A stretch of 64,000 nucleotides of DNA. Origin: Allolobophora icterica (Eukaryota > Annelida > Clitellata > Crassiclitellata > Lumbricidae). Of the stretch, positions 43,139 to 56,804 are shown one piece after another. Every line of letters begins with the position of its first letter. Positions within the stretch are counted from its first letter, which is position 1. A program made the translations under genes and the position numbers. The stretch is taken from positions 77,144,736 through 77,208,735 of the forward strand of contig OY744604.1 of assembly GCA_963556255.1 (NCBI GenBank), read 5' to 3'. The notes beneath the pieces are model-generated. The model was not told where the DNA came from, did not search any database, and was given only the letters and a program-made list of their open reading frames with translations.

Positions 43139-44149
43139 CGCTACAAGGTAAGCTCTTTAGCCAATCGGCTACCGTTTCCCACAACCTAGACTGTAGTAGG
43201 CTTAGGTGAATAGAACAGTGCACTAGATTCAAAGGTACTATTGTCGTTGTAGTTTGCATAATAACTTTCACTCTGCAGCGAAACTCGCGAGTTGCCATTT
43301 AGCTGTGCAGTCGATCCGGAACCAGTAATGTTGATATTCGGCTGTATGTAATTACCATTAGCAGGAAGTAATAATGTCATGACGTGAGATAAAAGAGTTC
43401 ATCGAGTGAAATATTTGTTTGTTCGAGGAGTGAGCAAGGATCAGAGACGAGTCGGCTAATTTTAATGTAGTACCCTGTGAACAGTAAGACAGATCATAGA
43501 ATGAATTCTGTTTATTCAATTTATTTATTGGAATCATTTATATGGATGAAATCTGGTTGCACTGTAAAGATATGACTCCAGCCAAAAATTCTGAACCATT
43601 TGTTGTTCAAACTCTAAATTTTCAAAATTTCTCATTCTCAATATCATAGTCGCAGTAAATTCAAGCATGATTCATCTAATTCAAACACTGCTTATTAGGG
43701 TGGGGCAAAAAGCAATGAAAACTCGAGTTCAGTTCCCGGACAAACCTAAATCAAAGGTCCATGTTAAAGTTGATATTGCACCAAGAATGGATTTATGATA
43801 TATATCACCGTTTTCTAGCAACTTCGTCTGAAACACCAGCCCGAAAACGCAATATGTTGTAAAATTAGGGCTGGTCTAACATCAACCGGTTTAATGGTTA
43901 TGACTTTCAAATTTAGAACCCAAAGTTAGAGCTAAAAACAACAATGAGTAATGAAATAAATGAAAAAGCATCTGGCATAGTACTGCAGTGTAAGTGTTTT
44001 AACTTAGTTCAGAAAATCAGCTTTAGTTTCTATAGTTGGCAAGTCCAATCTTGATTTCTTTATTTGAATGATAACACCGTGGCGTGAGTCATGTCCGTGA
44101 ACTCGGCCTCAGACTGCAGAAACTCTACTTAAACTGTGCTCTAATCTGG

Positions 44150-45477
44150 TAGCTACACTGCGTTTGACAGATCCCATATCTCGTTGCTTGCTCTATTTGA
44201 CATCTCTGCTGCCTTTGACATGGTTGACCATGAGATCCTCCTGCAACGTCTCGAGTCCTCAAGTGGTCTCAGGGGCTCATCTCTTCTTTGGTTCCGGTCC
44301 TATCTTACGGATCGCACACAAACGATAATCTGGGGTGACTCCGGAACACACTAGGTTACTGTCAAGTTTGGTGTCCCCCAGGGATCAGTACTTGGCCAAC
44401 TCCCTTACCTGCTTTATACAGCTGATATTTCCTCCATCTTTGTAACACATTTAACTACTGGCCGCCTCTATGCTGATGACGCCCAGGTCAACGTGCATGG
44501 GCCACCCTATGCTCAGCTGTTTTTTATTGCTCGCAATGATGCTCTCTTTCATGACCTTCAAGCATGGCTGTCCTTAAACCTGTTTTCTTTAAATCCAGCA
44601 AAGACCCAATTGATTTGGTTTGGCACTCGTCAACAACTGGCTAAGGTTGACTACCCTCTTTTATCTCAAAGCTTTCCTTCTTATACATTCTCTGCATCTG
44701 TCCGTAACCTGGGTATAATTCTTGATAGCTCCCTTTCTTTTTCTGACCATATCTCTAATCTCACCCGCTTGTGCAACTACCATCTCCGACGTCTCAAGGC
44801 TATCCGAAGATCTATCTCCTCTCCAGTCTTTACCTCCATTGGCTATGCCTTTATCTGCTTCGCATTGATTACTGTAACTCCCGCTTTGTTGCCCCCCCCC
44901 CAAAGTCCATCTCTCCCCTCTACAATCTGTTCTTAAAGCAGCTGCCAGACTAATCGCCCGTCTCCCACGATTCTCCCATGTTTCCACATTCATGTTTGAA
45001 CATCTTCACTGGATTCCTCTTACTGCCTGCATCCAACTAAAGGTGTTTAATGACTTATTTGTTCCCCCAGTGAGAAAGGTGATGGTCCAGTCTCGTTCCA
45101 ACTAAAGGTACTTATCCATATTTGCCGATCTTACCTGGGACTTGCTCCTAAATACCTTTGTGACCCATTACGTCTTCCTACTTCAGGTAGCTCCCTTCGC
45201 CCTCTTCGCTTCTCTGATCGACTTGACTTATTTGTTCCCCGAGTGAGAACGGTGATGGCCCAGTCTCGTTCCTTTGTTACTATTGGCCCTTCATTGTGGA
45301 ATCAGCTCCCTCCTTAGGCCCGGGCTGCATTACTATCCGGTGATCCTGCCACAGCTTTTTGTTGTCTTTAAACTTGCCTTTATTCCCGAGGACTTTCGCA
45401 CTGGGAGCGCCTCTGATTGGTGGGCATTTGGTAGAGGCACTTATAAGTTTTGAAATACAATACAATACAATACAATA
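44150..45477 (+). pseudogene. Non-LTR retrotransposon remnant with 3' tail
   Basis: Plus strand: FDISAAFDMVDHEILLQRL, WFRSYLTDRTQ, GVPQGSVLG, LYTADI and YADDAQV (about 44471) are RT palm motifs. They are followed by AWLSLNLFSLNPAKTQLIWFG, RNLGIILDSSLSFSDHI and the C-terminal PLTACIQ region. Stops and frameshifts (for example in HTR/VTVK near 44352) inactivate it. It ends with ATACAATACAATACAATACA at 45458-45477, the element's 3' repeat tail. Related to the fragment at 60-600. Confidence 0.88.
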
Positions 45478-46084
45478 TCGTAGTGTACTGTTTAGTATGT
45501 AATTTGTGTATTAAAGTGATTGTGTAATATATTATAGTAGCAATTAATGAGTTTCTATGACCCTATTGTAATAAGATTAATGAATTTGTAATTTATTTCT
45601 AATGAAACATATTACGTCACACATTTTTTAAAGTTGCGACCCCTAGACATGATACAAAATATGAAAATTAATTATTTCATTAACCAGTAGATGAGGGAGC
45701 TTCTATTTAGCATTGTCTGGTTGAGGCAACCGCTATTTGCCCCACCCTACTGCTTATATGGGACAAGAAAACGATACTTGCAATCATGCAAGTAATCTAG
45801 ATTCGACTTAGGCTTCTATCCCAATGGTATGTCATAAAATATCACATGTTCATAACAATTAGTTCGACACGTGACTTCCAAATGCTTTGAATCCGGCTCT
45901 ACAGCACACAACAGTGTAATTTTACTGGTGATCGACCTTAACTTAGTTCGTCGTAATGGCTACCAGTTCTGTGGTGATTAAAGTGATTTCATGGTAGTTT
46001 CATGGTAGCATAAAATGTCATTTACGTATATCTGAGATAAACAAAATAGGCAATTGTGGATTGGAACTAACATAACCAGTTACT
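45478..46084. other. 5' flank of gene D
   Basis: No coding sequence found before the gene D start codon at 46085; promoter elements not identified with confidence. Confidence 0.4.
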
Positions 46085-49000
46085 ATGTTCATTTTAATTG
46101 TAGCGGCAACTTTAATAATAGGTAAGTTATTTACTTGGATATTTAATCAAACCGCGAAGTTATTATGAAATCTTATAAACACTGATTCAGTTAAGCAACC
46201 TGAAAATATTTAAAATTTACTAATACTCATGTAGTTTGACGAGGGCGTTGTATTAATGCCCTGGTACATTATTGATTTCAACATTATATAGGAAATAAAT
46301 TAGTTGATTCAATTACATTTTAAAAGATAAATTGCATAAACATCGGTCCAAAATCTCCAGCGTTAATTCTGATATTCTGATTATAAAAAAAACAGGTGCA
46401 TCAGCCATTTTAACTGCATTTCCTTCCAACTCAGCAGTAACTGCAGGAAATGAGGTAATCTTGGAATGTAGAACAAATACATATAAGAAACTGATTTGGA
46501 GGCAACGACGTCTTAGTGCTACAGAGATAGACGGTCAATCGGAAATAATCTTCACCGGGAACAAGTTTGACAATGAAGCAGCACAGAAATACGATATCAT
46601 CCGTGAATCAGTTGGACAGTTCGATCTCAAATTCAATGCTACTTTGAACCACGGCAGTGAGTACATGTGCATCGAACCAGGTGAAGAAACCATCACCGCC
46701 CAACTTATAGTTTTAGGTAGGTAGGCCTACATTTGTTTTGTTCTACGTGTATATAATTATGATGCTAGATATTCTATCGCAATTTTATATTTTATTTTTC
46801 GTTGGCAGCTTAGCTTAGTTAATATTGGTGACCTCTTGTCGTTAAATTTAGTCATATTAAGGCGATAGTGTAGTAGGCCTATTTTTAGTTCAAGTCTATT
46901 AGCATAATGCCTAAACTGCAGTGATAAGCTTACGTTTGTCTGCAGTCGGCAATATTAATTATGTCTTCTAATATTATTACTTGTTCCTTCAGCGTCTGAA
47001 CCCAAATGCTACGTGAATGGTATGCCAGTGACCTCCAACTTAATTGTAGTGGACGATGAGGAATTTATAGAATTGAGCTGTAATTTAACCTTCGCTGGAA
47101 GATGGAGACCTAATATGGAATGGATGCAACAGATTAATTCGAAGAACGACTGGATGGTTATTGCCAATCAAGAAGAAACTGAGAATAGATACAAGATTTA
47201 CTCCTCTTCCACAACTTTAACTTTGCACGCCGTCCATAATGTCACCTCCTACAAATGCAAAACTCAGTTCCTGAGTTCTGATCGCCCGAAAACGACGACC
47301 GCCAAAAATATTCCAGACTATTCATATAGCTGGACTTCACCAACTTTTGTCCTACGCAGTGAGTTAATTGACATTTTGTGACAATAATATCCGCCGTACA
47401 TTAGACCGAACAAAACCTCATATTTTGTTAATTATGAATAAGATATAGTTCAATGTTCAAAATAAAACGACCACATGCATGACAACTAATTGTTAATAAT
47501 TTGCACAATATTTAATTTACAACTATTACATCATTAGTCTGAAATATAATTAAATAAGATGTGAATCAGTGATGTGGCATCATTTATACGGTGCATTTTA
47601 TTTTTGCTTGCACGCGTCTTTTGAGAACCATCAGTACACATATTTTAGTGAATTGTCCAATATTCACCTCAAGACTTCAGCAAATACGCGAGTATATGAT
47701 GTATGCATTGATTGCATTGGCATGGCAATAATTTGGATCACCTTGCATTAAAATTAATTTGAAAATAGGCCAATTGGTTATATAGGTTTAGTATTCATTT
47801 CTCATCTTCTTCCTTTTGCAACTCAAAAACAAACAAGAGCGATAAAGAAGGCCTGAATATACGTAATAAAATACACTTAGAAAGTGGAATATATTTTACT
47901 CTACTTTGTTACAGTGACATTAGTTGCATAGGCATAACCTAACTTTCATTATGTTGTCTTTTATTTGAAAAACAGCATTTTATGAAATCAACTGTAGGCG
48001 TCCAGGAAAAGAACAAAACGTTGGGAATATAGACTTGGCAAACAAAGGTATATTGCTTCAGTTACAAATTTATGTGAATCTGCCTTCAAACTAGTAAAAT
48101 AAATCTTTGATGCCACGCCTATAGATAGATGAAACTAATGATTTTATCGCATATGGGGCTCAACCGAAGGAGTACTATTTGGAGCTGACGGTTCACGGTC
48201 ATTCTTGCATCGACGATGGTAAATGAAAAGTTCTGCTGAAAGATTAATCTTAAGGTAATGTTTGGCATAGATTTGGAGCATGACGAAATTCTCAACTATT
48301 TTCGTCATTACTTTAATATTATTGGATAAAACTGGAGTGGGTTTCAATGGGCTGTGGTGGATTGGATTAGACTGGTTTTTGACTCAATTTGGCTTGCATT
48401 TGGATTGTAATTGGATTGAATTAGATTGAATGAGATTGGTTAGATCATATTAAAAATTACACCAGTGGCGTTATTAAGGTTGGTGTCACCCGGTGCGGTC
48501 AGTCATGGTGTCACCCCCATGGACCTCCTCCCTTATTATCTTACCAGACCACACAGTATCCCTAAAGTAATGTTTTTGTTCTAATGTTACTCGTAAATCG
48601 TAATTCCTGTAGGGGCCTACATCACTGAATGTAGGCTATTGGTAATATTAGAGACATAAACAACTAGCAGAATTAAAATTGCAAATGCATATTTTTTCTT
48701 TACTTTTTTTATTTTAATCATATAAACAATTACATCATTAAAAGTCAAATTAGCTAATATTAATATAATATTTGAACTTTGGAGGGTAATGAAGGCGCCT
48801 GCAGCGTATACATGCCTCATTATAAAATAATGTTAAAAGAATACAAATTTTATATAATGAAGAAAAATAATTGGAAACATGGTCGTACGCAGGAATTTTT
48901 CTGGGGGTTAAATTTTTCTAGTGCTAAATTTTTCTAAGGTAAAATGACGTCTTTGCATTCATGAACCCAGAAAATGTTACAACTTTCAAAATCCAGGGGG

Positions 49001-52000
49001 CAAAAGCCCCTCTTGCCCCTCCGGACGCTCATCAGCGACCAGTGATGGGCACTAAACTATTTTTTATTAGTTAAACTAAAACTATTTTCCAACTAAAAAA
49101 ATAGTTTAACTAAAGTTGGCAACTGATTTTGGAAATTAGTTAACTAAACTAAAAAAGTAGTTAAACTTTTTCCAACTGTTCCAAATTTTACATTTACATT
49201 TACTTCAGGTTAGCTACGAAACAATTCCTGTATTCATGTTTTCTAACGATATCGTAGCCATTGGCGTCCGCAGGAATTTTTTAGGGGGGAAAATTTATGT
49301 AGGGGCAGCATTTCTTTATGGGGAGCAAACTGACGTTTTTTCCTTTAAAAATTAATAAATAATGATCGACTTTACCTAAATAATTAAGTAGTTTTTGCAT
49401 TGAAAATCGTTTTGAAACTGTTGTAATGATCATAGCAATGGAAAAAAATTATTTTTGTAAAATATTTGCAAAATGCAGGGGGCAAATGCCCCTTGCCCCT
49501 TAAGACGCCCATGCTCGTAATCTTGCGCTATATCACATAAATCGCTGTCTCTTTATTTCTTTGCGTACCAAAAACCGTAATGCTCTTTGACGTATCGTTC
49601 TAAGTGAAGGAAATGTTAAACAATGGTTTCTTGGCAGATGCTGGTTACAATTCTGCAACAAACAATAGTGCCCTGAATTATGAATCAACAACACGACACT
49701 CGCCTGTGAACACTAATGGTAAAGTCATCACCTGTTGCATCATTATGGTTAAGCTTAGAAATTAAAATAATAACGACAATGAAGCTGGTAGATATACACA
49801 AATACAGGCATGCATAATGCAAACATACATACATACATACATACATCCAGGTAGCGCCTTTGGTAGGTATTTATGCACGTTATATTAGTGTTCTCATACA
49901 TTAATTTGTGTGCATATGTACATACGAATATGTATTATACAATTATCACTCGCAATAGGTTAACAGTGTTATTTTAAAGGCACTCTGCACAGCAAAATAT
50001 AGCTTACATATTCAAACAAAAAAAAAGTCAACCTTACGTGTTAAGAATCAAGTGTTATACTGTCAAAATGTAAGTGCACATTACTTAGCCTACTAGAGAT
50101 AATTCACTTTAGTTCATATTTGCACTGTTAAAACGTCTTCGGCTTGACTTAATACCACATGTTGCACCCATTTATATGCCCGCCGTTGAAGGAATAGCTA
50201 CAAAATGGCGTTGCCAGATCGTTGGTCATGGACAGTGATGGGCAATAGTTAACTAAAAAGTTGCTAACTTTTAGTTTAACTAAAAAATTTTAGTTAAGGA
50301 AGAAGTTTAACTTAAAAAAATAGTTTAGTTAAAACCATAGTTTAACTAAAAATTTTTAATTGCTAACTAAAAAGTTTAACTAAAAAAATCAGCAATATGT
50401 AACTATTTTTCCACAGTGAACATTGAACACTGTCAGCAAAAAACATTTTAACACTGCATGGCTTTAGCATTTACAGCCTGTGTTTTCAAATTCATACACT
50501 ACTTACAGTACACATGTAACTGTATGCCAGAACAGTTACTCATTGCATAGTTTGAAGGTGAAATTGTCATTGACGCTTTGCATTATTACAGTTCACTTAA
50601 CGTCTTTTATTGCGAAAATGTTTGTCGTAAATAGTTGGAAAATAGTTGGAAAAAGTTTAGCTACTTTTTTTAGTTTAGTTAACTAATTTCCAAAAACAGT
50701 TCCCAACTTTAGTTTAACTATTTTTTTTTTGGAAAATAGTTTTAGTTTAACTAAAAAAAAATAGTTTAGTGCCCATCACTGGTCATGGAATAAATAAAAT
50801 GCCTTGTAATTGTAATTGTAATTGGAAATTTATATAGCGCCACTTCAAGAGAGTCTCATCAGAGGTGCTCCTGACCTAACACAATGAAACCACTATCGAA
50901 CAGAATGGTCTTCAGGCGCTTGCAGGAAAAAGATAAAAGAGAGGCTGGGAAGTTCATTTAATCTTTGCTACTGCCTTCTTGCCGTCATAATATTTTATAA
51001 TCCTATCTCTTTTAAAGTATAATTATTCTAAACGTAATATGCAGGCCAAAATAAGTTTTTCTTTGAAAATAAGTCAAATACTATTTTTGCTTACACTCTT
51101 GGACAAATTAAGCGGGTAATCATGGGTTCATTGCTTACTTTGTAATACAACCTTATGATGCATTGTTCAGCTAGTGCTATATTTATATTCGGTTTGCAGA
51201 TGTGCTTCCTAAAAATTATGAATAGTTGTGCGGGCGCCAGTATGATTACAAATAGTATAATTTACAGTTCAATAAAAACCGTTTAGACAAATTTAGCCTT
51301 TATGTGGCCTACTCAAACACTTGCGGATTAAAATCATCATCATCATAATCATCATCAGCAAGAACAACAACAGCAACAACAACACAATTTATTCATTTCA
51401 TAATCTTTATAATTTTTGTCATCACAATTGCAAGCTGAGTTGCTGTGAATGCAGTAAACTTGAACTTTTTCTCTTCAGATTTCGGATCGTGTGCGTTGGT
51501 TGTCGTGATTCTTGCAGTTCTCCTCTTCATCTCAGTTTCCATAACTATCTCCGTCACGCTCTACTTCGTCGTCTGCCGTAGGAAGACAGAAGGTATGTTG
51601 GAGATATGGACACGTAAATCATCTATCCATCTATCCATCAGTCTATCAATTCGGCCATCCAATTATTCATCCGTCCATCAACCCATCCACTCAAACTCAC
51701 CAATCCATTCCTCTGTTCTTCCATCCTTCCATCTGTCCATCCATCCATGTATCTATCCATCCATCCGCCCGTCCATCCACTCATCCATCCATTCATCCAT
51801 CTATCCATTCAACAAACAATCTATCCATCCAGCCAACAAATCAGTCAGCGAGTTAGCCCAGTAAGTAGTTTATTAATTTAGTCAATCAACCTAAATTTGA
51901 CTTGTGTTTTTCAAAACTGAACACCCTAACGGAATTCTTCTACGCAAACTGCCTTTCAGAAATCGATGTGAATCTTGCCACTGCATCCAGCGGCATTTCA

Positions 52001-52138
52001 GCGGGAAGGATGTCTTCTGCTTATGAACAGGTTGATGTCGAACTTACTCAGTCGGGTATCAACTACAGTGCTTTAATTCGATCAGAAGTAACTCATCCAG
52101 AAACTAACTACGAAACCATAAACCAGTCTAGCTCATAA
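46085..52138 (+). CDS. Gene D: Ig-superfamily receptor with ITIM and ITSM, seven exons
   Basis: Exons 46085-46121, 46396-46716, 46993-47358, 47976-48047, 49638-49718, 51479-51592 and 51960-52138 join in phase 1 by GT-AG and total 390 codons (389 residues). They encode a short signal peptide ([12 protein letters not shown]), Ig domain 1 (LEC, LIW, YMC), Ig domain 2 (LSC, MEW, YKC), two small stalk exons, one membrane helix ([19 protein letters not shown]) and a tail with AYEQV, INYSAL (ITIM, IxYxxL) and TNYETI (ITSM-like, TxYxxI). Membrane and tail are close to genes C and A, while the Ig domains differ more, as expected for binding regions under diversifying change. After the TAA the same frame continues to an EYVNV motif. 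Confidence 0.84.
48465..48690. repeat. Dispersed repeat, second copy
   Basis: Same family and orientation as 5130-5340 (GTCATGGTGTCA, CCCATGGACCTCCTCC, ACATAAACAACTAGCAGAAT). It lies in intron 4 of gene D. Confidence 0.6.
48885..49513. repeat. Two diverged copies of a GGGGGCAAA..GCCCC repeat
   Basis: 48885-49030 and 49260-49513 both run from CGCAGGAATTTTT to CAGGGGGCAAA.GCCCC..TTGCCCCT..GACGC.CATG. A truncated MITE sits between them. No coding sequence. The superfamily is unknown. Confidence 0.6.
49040..49183. mobile_element. Truncated hAT-like MITE copy
   Basis: Starts CAGTGATGGGCACTAAAC and follows, in reverse orientation, the right end of the complete copies at 20242 and 50233. The other end is missing. 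Confidence 0.8.
50233..50781. mobile_element. hAT-like MITE in an intron of gene D
   Basis: 549 bp starting CAGTGATGGGCA and ending TGCCCATCACTG, with perfect 8-bp duplications GTCATGGA (50225-50232, 50782-50789). Same family as the copy inside the P-type transposon, in the same orientation. Confidence 0.95.
50806..50930 (-). repeat. 3' end of a LINE-like element, minus strand
   Basis: On the minus strand GTGGCGCTATATAAATTTCC is followed by (AATTAC)n. A similar end, GGCGCTATATAAAT then (ATTAG)n, is at 63590-63630. Simple-repeat tails mark LINE/SINE 3' ends. Confidence 0.6.
51615..51840. repeat. (CATC)n minisatellite
   Basis: Imperfect CATCCATC tetranucleotide tract in the last intron of gene D; the Ser/Ile/His frame is an artefact. 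Confidence 0.95.
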
Positions 52139-53885
52139 GCATTTCTTGCAAACCAGCATCATAGAACAGAAGATGTTGGCGAACCACCATCGGTTGAATA
52201 TGTGAACGTCCCTCGTCGCTGAATTGCTAGGGGCCGTTGGTATCATTATTATTACTAGCTTTTGATGTGGCCAGAGTTTCGAAAGACATTATAGAGCTAC
52301 ATGGATTTCGCTTGGGGTGTGGGAAGGTAGTGTACGTAAGGGCGAATGTACTTAAACTGCGAATGATTAATGAGATAGCACAGGAAGCACAAAGTCGATG
52401 CAGTTTTACTTTTCTATCGTGGCTTGAATCAACAATTCAGTTTCATATTAGTACAATTTGAACTACTACTCCTAATAAATCGCTCAGGGGGTAGGATCTC
52501 TCAACTCAGTAACTTTGTCAACAGTGTATGAGGCTTGTTTGCTCTGGTTCAAGATGCACGTGATAGAGAACATGCAACGAGTCCGTTTTGCCTTCTGATT
52601 AACTGGTTGTTTTTAAACTAACGCCGACATCAATAATATTATAATTATTTTTGCAAAAGTTCAGTCGAGGATCATTCACTCAGTCAGATTGTCAGTTTTG
52701 CTGTAGGCCTAAGTCAATCTGTTTGGTATTCAGTAAATGGATGAGTTAGGCCAATTTCTCAGATAGTCATTCAATAACTCACTTAGTAAACATGTTTCTT
52801 TTCACTGTACTCATCAGTTGTTTTATTTGGATATGTACAGTCGCACGAACATTATTTTACATCGCAAGAAAAAATGTTAGCCTAATGTATGACTTCAGGA
52901 ATGTGGGAAAGGATTAGGCCATATACCTGGAGCCATTTTGACATATTTCGACAAAATATGACAAGGTGGAAAACCAGAATAGATTTTTAACCTAACGTTA
53001 CACAACTCATTCCCAGACAATAAATATCACATACCATACTTAAATGACATAATAAAAAGTCTCATTATGTTATTTTTTGTGTCTAGCTAATTCAACGTGA
53101 AAGTATCTCAAAATATTATATCATTTCGCTAAACCTTTTAAATTGCAACTTGGAAATCGGTGTTCTGGACAACTATGATGCAAAGTTCATTGACAATTTT
53201 TACAAAACTGTTCGTAGTTTGTACATTAGATGTTACTTTGTAGCACTGTCGTGAAATTGTTGTTCTTTTTCCTGCCTTCGGGTGTAATGATGTACTCTTA
53301 TTAAGCTTGAAATGTTTTATACCACAAAGCTTATCTTAAATGGAAACAAAAACAGGTCATCTAGTGTTGAAAGAGCATTATATCGGTGTACTCGCGCAGT
53401 CGTTGTGCTTTAAGTGCTTGAAAATCTAATGTATCAGGAATTTATGTAGTCTACTGCGCTCGCTAACAACATCAGGTGTTAATTCGTTTTTAAATGGCGG
53501 ATGAAGATAGTCTGATGTACTTTAATGGTTAACTGTAAAGGCTATTGTGTTGTGCTTTCGAAGTTGCTTGTATTCAGCAATTATTATTGTGTCTTAATAT
53601 AGAAATTGAAAACAGTAGAGCTGCCATTATGCGCATTTAGAATGTCAACTAACTTGTAATTGTGTAAAATATATTTTTTTAAACCGGACCTTGTGAATAT
53701 ATCCTAGGACTGCTCTGTGCTGCGCACAAAGAAATAAATGTTATATTAGTAGACCTTAAATTTCCACAATCAGGCAATAAAATGTATTCATCAACATGAT
53801 AATTTCTTTTTCTATGACGATATTCGTCTCACTATGGAGATCTAAGAGAAAATTTAGGTTTTGGTAAAATTACAAAAAACTAGTT
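52139..53885. other. Intergenic 3' of gene D
   Basis: Apart from the in-frame continuation of the gene D tail to 52222, no gene or RNA is seen. Confidence 0.45.
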
Positions 53886-53889
53886 CACT

Positions 53890-54900
53890 GCATCTAATAC
53901 TAGTAGCAATTTTTGAAGAAATTGTTTAAATATGATCTTTCCATGATAAGTGTTGGTCAACTATTATGCAAAGAAATTTAGATGAGGCTACTTGAGTTAT
54001 GGTAATACGATCAATACGTAGGGTATTAAACCCGAGGGGTTGATTTTTTTTAAAGGTCTGAACAGTATATAATAATTGTCTTATCCAGGTTGAGGGATAG
54101 TTTATTTGCGCGAAACCAGTTACTATCCGAAGTACTTCAGCATTAATTATAGAATATAGAGCATCCAAAGAACTATGAGAATAAAAATATTTGTATCATT
54201 CGAAAAAAAGAATGTAAAACATAAGCGGTGAGGAGTTTGGAAGGTCATTAATGTAGATTAAGAATAACAGCGACCCAATTTCGATCCATTATATACAAGG
54301 GTAAATTTAATGAATGCCAACATGTAAAGAGTAAGACTACATATTATGAAATTTGCATATGGTTTAATTGTTTTCATTTTTAAACAATTATGCGCATCGC
54401 CGAAAAGTATCCATTGCAGTACATTTACCTGGGAGCGACCGGCTTGAAATCCATGTTGGGAGGGGATATATTATTAGCTTTTAAAAAACTGCATTCTTTC
54501 AAACATTAATTTTTTTTAATTTGCAAAAAATGCAAGGACATAAATGGGTCTGTAATTAGCCACGTAATCCCTCTCACCTCTTTCATAGATCTAGGAACAA
54601 TCTTGGCTATTTTCTAAGCTTTTGGAAATAATATATCAGATTTAAATGAAGAGTTAACTATTTCAGCAAGTGGTCTGGCAACATTGATTAATGAAGGAGA
54701 GGTAACGAAGGGGTCTATGTCATCAATGTATGTATGTATATTCGTTTATTCGGGTGACTTGAAATCCATACATAAATACCTATCAATACCTTTACTATGG
54801 AATAAGCGATTAGTGCGAGACGGTTTAAGAATTTCCTCCGGAGTTCCTCTTTGAGATCAAAGAAGTTGGCTCAAGTAATTTTAACCAGGGACTGAGCTGT
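53890..54900 (-). pseudogene. Non-LTR retrotransposon remnant
   Basis: Minus strand, in decayed frames: ARPLAEIVNSSFKSDILFPKA, KIAKIVPRS and ITDPFMSLHFLQI (54700-54530) follow the RT finger order, and 54168-53926 has INYPSTWIRQLLYTVQTFKK and FLCIIVDQHLSWKDHI, the post-palm segment. Dead copy of a family different from 44150. Confidence 0.72.
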
Positions 54901-55429
54901 TTCTGTGAAGTAAGAATTAAATTTATTGGCTACATCTTCGCGGTCTTCAATCCATTAGAATTTAATTTCCTTTCAACTGACAGCTTAACGTAGATAATGA
55001 ACTAGTTTTGTATTCTAATACACATACATGCTATTATATGTAATTATGCATCCACACTTTCATTCACTAGTCACACTTGATCAAAATTAATGTTAGGACT
55101 GTCTGGAGAAGATAGCCAATGTGCAAGTCTTTGTCTATAGGTGCAAAATATTAACGTTTAATGTTTAACTGCTAACTAGCGGCGGCTGATATTATCAGTT
55201 TGTTTAGAGCTATATTGAATTAGGTTTTGCATGTCATAAGAGTTCTTACCCAATAGCCTGATATATAAACAAATGCAAAATTACATTATGTAGGTCCTAT
55301 ATGGCATATGCAAATACGTATGTTACATGTACGTATGTGTGATTGCCTACGCTTGAAATTATGTTAAAGAAATTGTAGAAAATCTGTTCATCAGAGTTGG
55401 CATCCTCTTTAGGATTAGTGGAATCGCTT
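54901..55429. other. Intergenic, nothing recognised
   Basis: No supportable feature. Confidence 0.4.
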
Positions 55430-55701
55430 TCATTTAGGTGAGATTTTCAATGAGTGATCGATATGGGCGTATGTGCTGGTAGCGAACAGGCTCTGTAATA
55501 GCGGTTTTCTCGGTGACAGACTTGTAGGCGTTTGGACCAAGGATTTTACATCATTCATCTGGAGGTACTCAGTTCCATCAGCTCCGACAATCTGCAACAA
55601 AGGAATTGTCGAATAGAAGACATCATAATCACAACTCTTATAGATCATCGCTTTTTGCCTACTGTCATGTTCAGTTATTGAATCTATTACGTGCTTCATT
55701 C
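55430..55701 (-). CDS. Tyrosine-motif cytoplasmic tail exon (partial gene)
   Basis: On the minus strand an acceptor TACTTCAG precedes 55701. A frame entered in phase 1, as in all the receptor exons here, runs 90 codons to a stop at 55430. It has YDVFYSTI and TEYLQM, the latter a YxxM site as recognised by PI3-kinase SH2 domains, plus SLSPRKP and TYAHIDHSL. It may be an alternative last exon of gene E or the end of another gene; no membrane exon was found between it and gene E's tail. Confidence 0.5.
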
Positions 55702-56804
55702 CTGAAGTAGGCTATGTTTAAAACTACGTAATGAAAAAGCTTCATAAGATAATTGAATTAAGCTGATAACAGTGAGAGCCAATTAGCGGCAACGAGGTAG
55801 CTAAATTTGAATCTGTTAAAGTACAATGTTCATTGTTCATAGTATGGCAAATTTTTAACCGTGGGACAAATTCAAAGAATTTGTTCCCTTTATTATTTAT
55901 TTTCTATATCAACAGTTTATCACCTCTATATATTGAGAAACAAAGTTCCTGTTTGATCCGTCTTTATTTTGCGCTTGTATTTAGCTGTGCATCTGTGACA
56001 TAACTTTCGGGCGTTGAAAATGCAGAGTCTGTTATTAGTAAGCCTAATTCACAATTCCTAAGTTTACAAAGTTTACCAGAGTTTCCTTTATGACGGAAGT
56101 TGGTAGGGTAACTGGGTTTTCTGGCCCAATGTTTGAAGTTTTCTGTTGCTTTCCGAGCAATGCACCTAAAGATGTAAGAATACGTGTTTAAATAAGCATT
56201 TGTAAAGTTTTTAAATCCACGCTTTATTAAGTCATATTGCAAATTCTGAATTAGGTAATTTCTACATCAACAACGCGTTCACAGTGGTCCAAAACTAAAG
56301 ATCCTTTACATAATCTAATCAAGCATAATTATGATGTCATCGTGGTATGGTTTAAACCTTTCCTACACTAACGAATAAGAAAAGCAACTCCTTACGACAA
56401 GTCTTCACGAGTCTGACTTGAAGACTAGATATAGGTACATCGCTTATAATTAAGCATATTCGTTATGACACATCTGAATCAGACAACCTAGTGTAATCTT
56501 AGTTAAGGCACTTCTCTCATAATTGAGATTCAGTGACTTCTTACTACTGTAAAAATAATGTAAAAGAAAATCTATTTTGTGAGGCCTATTCGCTAGTACT
56601 TTATATTAGAGTTAGTTCTTTGCAATGCTTTGTTTTCCTAGATGTGGTTAATTAAAGTACTTTCTAATGGCAAAAATATCTCGAGACATTAAGTTAGCAA
56701 TAGTGCTTCTCGCAATATCCGCTCAACTTCAATAGCCTATGATTACACATTGATGAAAAACTCGCCAACTCGAGCACAAAAGGTCTATTGGCTACTAGAT
56801 TAAG

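Noticed and set aside
43186..43380. 64-codon minus frame with several tyrosines (possible receptor tail)
   Set aside because: No splice acceptor in phase and no membrane exon nearby; could be chance.
55964..56242. 92-codon minus frame ending in a tail-like segment
   Set aside because: No phase-1 acceptor compatible with the neighbouring receptor exons and no recognisable signalling motif.
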